Shown in pieces: positions 40,851 to 46,047 of a DNA stretch of 46,047 nt; position 1 is the stretch's first letter; each line of letters begins with the position of its first letter. This stretch comes from Candidatus Methylomirabilota bacterium (GTDB lineage: Bacteria > Methylomirabilota > Methylomirabilia > Rokubacteriales > CSP1-6). The notes under the pieces were generated by a model, which saw only the letters and a list, made by a program, of their open reading frames with translations, was not told where the DNA came from and did no database searches. The position numbers were made by a program, and so were the translations under genes. The DNA is taken from assembly GCA_035936835.1 (NCBI GenBank), contig DASYVT010000068.1:1-46047 (forward strand), given 5' to 3'.

Positions 40851-41654
40851 ATGAGGACGCTGCGCACCGCCATCGCGAGCTTCCGTGCGCACCGGGGATT
40901 CTTCCACGCCGCGGGGCTCGCGTTCAGCTTCCTGACGTGTCTCGTGCCCATCCTCTTCTTCATCGTCTCGCTGGCGGGCTTCGTCCTCAGCCGCAAGGCC
41001 GCGTCGGAGATGGTGCTCAAGCAGCTGTCCGAGCTGATCCCGGTCTACAGGGACGAGCTGCACACGTCCCTTACGGAGATCATCCGGCGGCGAAGCCTCT
41101 CGGGTCTCTTGGGCACGGCCGTCCTCCTGCTCTTCGCGAGCCAGCTCTTCGCATCGCTGCGGCTCGTGCTCAACGACATCTTCGGCTTCAGCCGGGGGCC
41201 GGGGCTCCTGCGCGAGATCGGGAAGGACCTGGTGCTCCTCTTCATGATGGGCGTGCTGTTCCTGGGAAGCATCGTCGTCTTCGATCTCTTCGGATGGATC
41301 CGGCTCCTGCTGATCGCGCCGGCGCAGATGCCGTCCGAATGGATCCGCTCGCTCTTCATGGCGCTCGCGCTGGGCTTCAGCACCATGCTGTTCTTCATCA
41401 TGTACCGCTACTTCCCTCACCAGAGGGTATCGGCGGGCGCGGCGCTGGCGGGGGCGCTGCTGGCCGCGGTCCTGTGGGAGGCGGCGAAGCAAGGGTTCCG
41501 CTGGTACATCCTGCGAGTAGGCATCTACGACCGAATCTATGGCCCGCTGGGAGCGCTCGTGGGTCTGGGCATGTTTGCCTACTACTCAGGCATCGTGTTC
41601 ATTCTGGGCGCCGAGTTCACTGAGGCGCTTAGATCGCGGAAGGACCGCGGGTAG
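40851..41654 (+). CDS. YihY/BrkB family membrane protein
   Basis: A 267-residue inner-membrane protein of the YihY/virulence factor BrkB family, with six membrane segments. Characteristic features are the N-terminal AAGLAFSFLTCLVPILFF, the central ASQLFASLRLVLNDIF and the C-terminal YGPLGALVGLGMFAYYSG with GAEFTEAL. Often misnamed RNase BN. Function unknown. It begins eight bases after the SDR stop. Confidence 0.88.
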   Translation: MRTLRTAIASFRAHRGFFHAAGLAFSFLTCLVPILFFIVSLAGFVLSRKAASEMVLKQLSELIPVYRDELHTSLTEIIRRRSLSGLLGTAVLLLFASQLFASLRLVLNDIFGFSRGPGLLREIGKDLVLLFMMGVLFLGSIVVFDLFGWIRLLLIAPAQMPSEWIRSLFMALALGFSTMLFFIMYRYFPHQRVSAGAALAGALLAAVLWEAAKQGFRWYILRVGIYDRIYGPLGALVGLGMFAYYSGIVFILGAEFTEALRSRKDRG

Positions 41655-41711
41655 GAGGCCGCGGCCGAAGGTTTTTTGCGTTGCGGTTGGCGTGCCGGGG
41701 CCGTGGGCCTG

Positions 41712-41720
41712 TGGTAGGTT
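41712..41720 (+). promoter_or_regulatory. Extended -10 promoter (TGgTAGGTT), probable leaderless start
   Basis: The motif ends nine bases before the ATG at 41730. No Shine-Dalgarno site is present. Confidence 0.45.
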
Positions 41721-41729
41721 GTGGCGGCC

Positions 41730-42929
41730 ATGACTGACCCGCCCGTCCAAGCGCTCGAGGGCGTGCGCGTCCTCGAGCTGGCTCACCTGATCGCCGGCCC
41801 GACCTGCGGCATGTACCTCGCGGACATGGGCGCTGACGTCATCAAGGTCGAGTCGCGCGAGTCACCTGATGCCTCCAGGACAGTGTACGGGATCGCGCGG
41901 GCGGGTGAAGGCATCCTGCATCTCACGGTGAACCGCAACAAGCGCGCCCTCTGTCTCGACCTGGGGACGCCCCTGGGGCGCGAGGCCTTCTACCGGGTAG
42001 TCAAGACGGCGGACGTCGTCCTCGAGGGCTACCGCAACGGGGTGGCGGAGAAGCTCGGCATCGACTACGCCACGCTCCGGCCGATGAACCCGCGGCTCAT
42101 CTATTGCTCCGTGTCTGCCTTCGGGCCCGAGGGGCCGTGGCGCAGCAAGCCGGGTCTCGACGCGCTGGCCCAGGCGGTCGGCGGGCTCATGGCGGTGACG
42201 GGCGAGGCGGACGGCGGCCCGGCGCTCGTCGGGGCTCCGGTGGTGGACACGATCGGAGGCCTGCTGGCGGTGCAGGGCATCCTCACGGCGTTGATCGCCC
42301 GGGGGCGAACGGGCGAGGGACAGCGGGTGGACGTCTCGCTGCTCGACGGGGTCCTGCTCTCGCACTTAGCAAGGCTGTCGGTCTTCCACGAAACGGGGGT
42401 GGCGATTCCCCGCTACGGCAGCGGACATCCGAACCTCGTACCGTACCAGGCCTTCCGCGCGCGCGACGGGTGGATCTTCCTGGCGGTCTGGAAGGACGCC
42501 ACGTGGCGGCCCTTCTGCGATGTGGCCGGCCGGCCCGCGCTCGCCGACGACCCGCGCTTCGCGACACGCGCGGACCGGCTCGCGAACCGCAAGGAGCTGA
42601 CGGCGCTGCTCGAGATCGCCATCGCCGAGCGAACGATCGAGGAGTGGATGGCGGCGCTCGAGCCTATCGACGTGCTCTGCGCGCCGATCAACGACTACGC
42701 TCAGCTGGTGCGGCACCCGGCGGTGCGGGCGACCCGAATGATCGTCGAGCAGGAGCACCCGCGGGCCGGGCGCTTCACGACCATGGCCCCGGCGGTCAAG
42801 CTCGAGAAGACCCCGGGCACGATACGGACGGGGGCGCCGGCCCTGGGCGAACACTCGCGCGAGATCCTAGGAGAAGCGGGCCTGGCGCCGGCCGAGCTGG
42901 ACGCGCTGGCCGCCCAGGGCATCATCTGA
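41730..42929 (+). CDS. CaiB/BaiF (family III) CoA transferase
   Basis: A 399-residue family III CoA transferase. LAHLIAGPTCGMYLADMGADVIKVE (split by motif: the GADVIKVE signature is ~32-39), the NRNKRALCLDL segment and the later GRTGEGQRVDVSLLDG are standard, and the aspartate forming the CoA-thioester intermediate is in the PGLDALAQA region (~145). An in-frame GTG nine bases upstream is an alternative start, but it lies directly after the putative -10. The acid substrate is unknown. Followed by an SDR, it could activate an acid for beta-oxidation-like degradation. Confidence 0.9.
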   Translation: MTDPPVQALEGVRVLELAHLIAGPTCGMYLADMGADVIKVESRESPDASRTVYGIARAGEGILHLTVNRNKRALCLDLGTPLGREAFYRVVKTADVVLEGYRNGVAEKLGIDYATLRPMNPRLIYCSVSAFGPEGPWRSKPGLDALAQAVGGLMAVTGEADGGPALVGAPVVDTIGGLLAVQGILTALIARGRTGEGQRVDVSLLDGVLLSHLARLSVFHETGVAIPRYGSGHPNLVPYQAFRARDGWIFLAVWKDATWRPFCDVAGRPALADDPRFATRADRLANRKELTALLEIAIAERTIEEWMAALEPIDVLCAPINDYAQLVRHPAVRATRMIVEQEHPRAGRFTTMAPAVKLEKTPGTIRTGAPALGEHSREILGEAGLAPAELDALAAQGII

Positions 42930-42989
42930 CACGTTCCCCCAAGGCATCATTGACACGTTCCCCCAAGACATTATCTAAGACGTTCCCAA
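42918..42989 (+). repeat. Three 23-25 bp tandem units over the CoA-transferase stop
   Basis: Units at 42918-42942, 42943-42966 and 42967-42989, with growing divergence. The first includes the last codons and TGA stop of the upstream gene. They fill the whole gap up to the GGAGGAG of the next gene. Confidence 0.88.
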
Positions 42990-43005
42990 GGAGGAGAGAG
43001 CTCAG

Positions 43006-43929
43006 ATGGCGATGACTCCGATGCTCAGGGACAAGGTCGCGGTGGTGACGGGTGCGGCCCGCGGGATCGGGCGTGAGATCGCGATCCTCATGGCCCAGTA
43101 CGGCGCCAAGGTGGTCGTGAACGACTACGGCGGGAGCGCCGACGGCAAAGGCGGCGAGCAAGGTCCGGCCGACGAGGTGGTCAAGGAGATCAAGGCCAAG
43201 GGCGGCCAGGCCGCGGCCAACTACGACTCGGTGTCGACCATGGCGGGCGGCCAGGCCATCATCCAGACCGCGCTCGACCGGTTCGGGGGCATCGACATCG
43301 TCGTCAACAATGCCGGCATCCTCCGGGACCGCATGATCTTCAACATGACGGAGGAGGAGTGGGACGGCGTCATCAACACGCACCTCAAGGGCGCGTTCGC
43401 CGTGACGCGGGCCGCCGTCCCGCACATGAAGGAGAAGAAGTGGGGGCGCTTGGTCAACATGACCTCCACCTCGGGGCTCGTGGGCAACGTCGGGCAGGCC
43501 AACTACGCCGCAGCCAAGCTCGGCATCGTGGGGCTGACCAAGGTGACGGCCCTCGACATGGCCCGCTACAACGTCACGGCCAACTGCATCTCGCCCTTCG
43601 CGTGGACGCGGATGATCGGGACCATCCCGACGGAGACCGAGGCGCAGAAAGCGCGTGTCGAGAAGATCAAGAAGATGGGGCCGGAGCACATCGCCCCGGT
43701 GGCGGTCTTCCTCGCGAGCGATGCCGCCAAGGAGATCTCGGGGCAGGTCTTCGGCGTGCGCGGCAAGGAGATCATGCTGTTCAACCATATGCGGCCGATC
43801 CGGAACATGCACCACGACCAGGGCTGGACGCCCGAGCGGCTGGCGGAGATGTTCCCGGGCACGCTCAAGCACCATCTGGTTCCGCTGGAGACCTCCGGAC
43901 AGTACTTCAACTACGATCCGCTCGTGTGA
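43006..43929 (+). CDS. SDR oxidoreductase, hydroxyacyl-CoA dehydrogenase-like
   Basis: A 307-residue SDR similar to the dehydrogenase part of MFE-2 and to ligand-activated hydroxyacyl-CoA dehydrogenases. TGAARGIG (15-22), NDYGG (after the second strand, typical of MFE-2), NNAG (~100) and YAAAK (~166) are all intact. The C-terminal extension with FGVRGKEIMLFN is seen in this subgroup. AAGGAGG is upstream. It probably works with the CoA transferase on an acyl-CoA. Its last 23 bases overlap the convergent integrase gene. Confidence 0.88.
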   Translation: MAMTPMLRDKVAVVTGAARGIGREIAILMAQYGAKVVVNDYGGSADGKGGEQGPADEVVKEIKAKGGQAAANYDSVSTMAGGQAIIQTALDRFGGIDIVVNNAGILRDRMIFNMTEEEWDGVINTHLKGAFAVTRAAVPHMKEKKWGRLVNMTSTSGLVGNVGQANYAAAKLGIVGLTKVTALDMARYNVTANCISPFAWTRMIGTIPTETEAQKARVEKIKKMGPEHIAPVAVFLASDAAKEISGQVFGVRGKEIMLFNHMRPIRNMHHDQGWTPERLAEMFPGTLKHHLVPLETSGQYFNYDPLV

Positions 43930-45088
43930 TATGGCCCGCGTTTCCAGCGACTTGCGCGGCATCTCGTTCGTGTTTGTCCGTGTTTTGTCCGTGTTCCCTG
44001 AGCGCGACGACGGCGCCCGGGGCCCGCCGATAGGCCTCCAGGCGGTCGAGCCCGCGCTGCGCGAGCTGGAGGTCGCCGATCTGGTAGCGGTGGAACACGG
44101 CCATCGTCTTGTGGCCGGTGATGTCCATCGCCGTCTTGTAGTCGTTGCCCGCGGCGATGAGATCCCGCGCCGCGGTCCGCCGGAGGTCGTGGAAGAGCTT
44201 GCCGGCCAGCCCCGCCGCTCTCGTCGCCTTCGTCCACGCCGCCCACAGCGTGTGTCGGCTGATCGGTCGGCCCGCGCGATGGAAGACCCAGGGGATGAGG
44301 CGATCGTTCTGTGCGCGCGTCCGCCATCGGCGCTCGATGAGCGCGCCGAGGTTGTTGAGCGCGCCGTCCTGGCGCCGGAGCGGGAGCAGGCGCCCCTCGC
44401 CGTTCTTGGAGTCGCCGAGGCGCAACGTTCCCCGCGCCCGGTCGACCGCGGGCCACGCCAGCGACAGGCTCTCGCTCCGCCGCCATCCCGTGAGGTAGGC
44501 GAAAGTCACCACATCCCCGTGGTCCGCGTCCAGATGCCGCAGGAGCCGCTCGATCTCGACTCGCTCGAGGAAGCCTTGGCGGGCATTCTGGACCTCGATC
44601 GCTGGGAACGGCGGCACGCTTGTCAGGCGCCCCTGGCGGCGAGCGAGGTTCAAGGCGGCTCGGAGATAGCTGAGGCGGAGCTGCACCGTCCCCCGTGCCC
44701 GCCCCGTGCTGAGCTGCTCAGCCGCCCACGCCTCGAGGCGTGCGGCGGTGACCGCGAGCACGCGGTCGGAGCCGAAGGCCCGGCGGAGATGGTTCACCAC
44801 GCTCTGAATGTCGCCCGCCGCCTTGCTGCCCTTGAGACGGCAGTGCGCGAGGTAGGCGTCGAGGATCTCGTCCACGGTCGCCTTCGCCGCCGTCGGTTCA
44901 ATGAACGTGCCGCGCTGGACCTCGGCGAGCCGCTGTCTGAGCGCCCGCTCGGCGTCGCGTGGTAGGACCTGCCGCGGCGGCTTCCCGACGAGCTTGGCGA
45001 CCGATTCTCTGACTTCCTGCCCGTGGACGTAGTAGGCGATCGCCCAGGTGCCGTTCGCCCGCTGGTACGCGCGGCCGAAGCCCCTCAT
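43907..45088 (-). CDS. Tyrosine recombinase / phage-type integrase
   Basis: A 393-residue site-specific recombinase. An N-terminal arm-binding/core-binding domain (FGRAYQRANGTWAIAYYV) is followed by the catalytic domain with Arg in LTGWRRSES, the box-II HDLRR and the GHKTMAVFHRY ending in the nucleophile Tyr. All catalytic residues are present. The start ATG overlaps the stop of the upstream regulator by four bases (ATGA). The gene runs 23 bases into the 3' end of the SDR gene, so the element's attachment site probably lies here. Composition is like the chromosome. Confidence 0.92.
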   Translation of the reverse strand: MRGFGRAYQRANGTWAIAYYVHGQEVRESVAKLVGKPPRQVLPRDAERALRQRLAEVQRGTFIEPTAAKATVDEILDAYLAHCRLKGSKAAGDIQSVVNHLRRAFGSDRVLAVTAARLEAWAAEQLSTGRARGTVQLRLSYLRAALNLARRQGRLTSVPPFPAIEVQNARQGFLERVEIERLLRHLDADHGDVVTFAYLTGWRRSESLSLAWPAVDRARGTLRLGDSKNGEGRLLPLRRQDGALNNLGALIERRWRTRAQNDRLIPWVFHRAGRPISRHTLWAAWTKATRAAGLAGKLFHDLRRTAARDLIAAGNDYKTAMDITGHKTMAVFHRYQIGDLQLAQRGLDRLEAYRRAPGAVVALREHGQNTDKHERDAAQVAGNAGHITRADRS

Positions 45089-45294
45089 CCTCCGCCCCGC
45101 CGCACGTACACGACTTGGCGCCGGAGCCTGAGCGCCTCGAGGATCTTCGGCCCCGGTTCTCTCCGCCCCGCCAGCACGTCCGAGAGATACGCCGGCGTTA
45201 CGCCCAGCGTCTCGGCGAGGGCCTGCTGTGAGCCCGCCCTCTTCGCCCGTTGCCGTAGCAGCTCCACGAGATCCACCTTGCTCAACGGCTTCAT
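45085..45294 (-). CDS. Cro/CI-type HTH regulator of the integrative element
   Basis: A 69-residue helix-turn-helix protein (QQALAETLGVTPAYLSDVLAGRREPG, split at the turn GVTP), of the XRE/Cro family. GAAGGAGG lies upstream of the ATG at 45294. It is coupled to the integrase by ATGA, so it probably controls integration. A perfect inverted repeat (ATACGC...GCGTAT) in its promoter is a likely own operator. Confidence 0.85.
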   Translation of the reverse strand: MKPLSKVDLVELLRQRAKRAGSQQALAETLGVTPAYLSDVLAGRREPGPKILEALRLRRQVVYVRRGGG

Positions 45295-45321
45295 TCATGG
45301 CCTCCTCCTTCGGTAGTGTAG

Positions 45322-45357
45322 ATACGCATGAAAGCGTATTAGTGGAAGCCATGTCAA
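45322..45357 (-). promoter_or_regulatory. Promoter with palindromic operator before the regulator gene
   Basis: On the minus strand a perfect TTGACA is at 45352-45357, with a weak TTTCAT -10 at 45328-45333 (spacer 18). The palindrome ATACGC-N6-GCGTAT (45322-45339) covers the -10, so a bound repressor would block it. Confidence 0.55.
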
Positions 45358-45707
45358 GCCCGTTGCGCCGCCCGCTGACGGTAGGCCTCGATCGCCGCCG
45401 CGCTGAAGCGGAGGTTGCGGGTGCCGGTCTCGACGACGAGGCCCCGATAGCGCTTCCTCGCCTGTCGATAGAGCGTTGCTGGCGCGATGCCAAGGCGCCG
45501 AGCGGCCTCCTCGACCTCGAGCGGCTCGTCTTGCGCCGTCGGCGAGGCCTGCTCCGCCGGCATCGCGGCCATCGCGGTCTGGACCGCCGCCTGGGCGCGG
45601 AGCAGCCGGAACCCGAGGTCGGTGAGCACGACGCGTGGGAGCGTGCGCGCCATCTCCGGCTGATCGGCCAGATCGTCGAGCGTCGGGACCCGCACGGGCT
45701 CACTCAT
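45354..45707 (-). CDS. Small DNA-binding protein (excisionase/MerR-like HTH)
   Basis: About 117 residues from the ATG at 45707; an in-frame ATG at 45731 would overlap the previous gene. The C-terminal half, EVEEAARRLGIAPATLYRQARKRY, is a winged-helix/excisionase-type HTH (helix-turn-helix around residues 70-90), followed by RNLRFSAAAIEAY, typical of the domain. The N-terminal half is less clear. It lies downstream of the partial gene and ends just inside the -35 box of the regulator promoter. Confidence 0.75.
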   Translation of the reverse strand: MSEPVRVPTLDDLADQPEMARTLPRVVLTDLGFRLLRAQAAVQTAMAAMPAEQASPTAQDEPLEVEEAARRLGIAPATLYRQARKRYRGLVVETGTRNLRFSAAAIEAYRQRAAQRA

Positions 45708-45714
45708 GTCTCGC

Positions 45715-46047
45715 TCACGGTTCAAGATCATTGGCCGGATCGTCGGGGTCGGTGGTGGGGCTAGACATCACCAGACGAAGGATTTCCCCTTCGTGCTGGC
45801 GCGCCGCCACCAAGAGAGCTTCGGGAAACGTGCCATCGGCCTCGATCAGCAGCTTGCCCCCAGAGGCGGTCACCCGGACGCCGGCCTTCGTCAGTAGGCT
45901 CAAGATGGACTCGGCATCGGAGCGGCGATGGCCACCCGCGGGGCCGGTGCCGTGGACATCATCTCCAGCCCGGCTAGGGCCCGGAAAAGGTCCCCCAACG
46001 TCCCCAAGGTCCCCCTGTTTCGGCTCGGAGCGGGGCGTATCTGGGGT
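45715..46047 (-). CDS. Partial gene: linker plus TubC-N-like domain, truncated by window
   Basis: The frame is open from the window's edge to the stop at 45715. The last ~55 residues (SLLTKAGVRVTASGGKLLIEA and PEALLVAARQHEGEILRLV, with a glycine hinge) resemble a TubC N-terminal docking-like domain. Upstream residues are Gly/Pro/Asp-rich (GDLGDVGGPFPGPS) and look like the linker found after primase or RepA-like domains in integrative elements. A TTG at 45903 could start a short 62-residue protein instead. The partial longer gene is preferred because the whole frame is open. Confidence 0.5.
   Translation of the reverse strand, partial: TPDTPRSEPKQGDLGDVGGPFPGPSRAGDDVHGTGPAGGHRRSDAESILSLLTKAGVRVTASGGKLLIEADGTFPEALLVAARQHEGEILRLVMSSPTTDPDDPANDLEP

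Noticed and set aside
41655-41700. Rho-independent terminator after the BrkB gene
   Set aside because: A GGCCGCGGCC palindrome is followed by GAAGG before the T-run, so stem and T-run are not adjacent.
43907-44000. tRNA gene as integration target of the integrase
   Set aside because: No cloverleaf or anticodon arm is visible; the region is the end of an SDR gene.

Overview
The window is about 46 kb of very GC-rich bacterial chromosome, densely packed, with many genes overlapping by 1-20 bases. Gene content (selenoproteins, DUF309, two TldD/TldE pairs, several SDR enzymes, CaiB-type CoA transferase, bacterial B-family DNA polymerase, UppP) suggests an uncultured soil or groundwater bacterium of the Rokubacteria/Methylomirabilota or deltaproteobacterial kind. 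That placement is inference; there is no rRNA or other marker to settle it.

Layout. 1-3012: end of thiE, then thiO and an AbgB-like M20 amidohydrolase. 3013-3643: a compositionally odd insert with an orphan gene, running into a MoaD-like carrier. 3597-5032 (-): MoaD-like protein plus a BNR/sialidase-fold protein, divergent from a BtuF-like protein. 6024-13049 (+): an overlapping run tldD, pmbA, tatD, alpha/beta hydrolase, PepT-like peptidase, second hydrolase, SDR. 13057-16851 (-): FabI-like reductase, uppP, a TcuA-like flavoprotein and a membrane protein. 16940-21249 (+): CinA-like protein, small membrane protein, then methyltransferase, GT2 and DUF2079 (cell-envelope glycan). 21286-22058 (-): NTF2-like and Rieske proteins. 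22278-25408 (+): ABC-2 exporter, RraA-like, NicO-like. 25547-30310 (-): moeA, second tldD, a rhodanese and a tldE-like gene. 30395-34754 (+): RDD, DUF309, unknown, SDR, RRM protein, radical SAM. 34740-38118 (-): DsbA/FrnE-like protein, TPR, DNA polymerase B. 38212-43929 (+): dienelactone hydrolase, HtrA-like pseudoprotease, SDR, BrkB, CoA transferase, SDR. 43907-46047 (-): the end of an integrative element (integrase, Cro/CI regulator, DNA-binding protein, partial gene).

The most important result is a pair of unrelated, otherwise intact genes in which an in-frame TGA replaces the redox-active cysteine: a secreted rhodanese (27106-27522, U91 in a UxC motif) and a DsbA/FrnE-like oxidoreductase (37516-38118, UPWC). 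Both continue in frame to complete their folds, and both have a G-containing hairpin at the distance from TGA expected of a bacterial SECIS. A plain reading would split or truncate both. This implies that the organism inserts selenocysteine; the sel genes themselves are not in the window.

Other unusual signals are an HtrA-PDZ protein that has lost all three catalytic residues, a recurrent extended -10 motif (TGnTAnnnT) just upstream of start codons that suggests leaderless transcription, short tandem duplications clustered at gene junctions, and two long palindromic elements sharing a core, one flanked by a 9-bp direct repeat.
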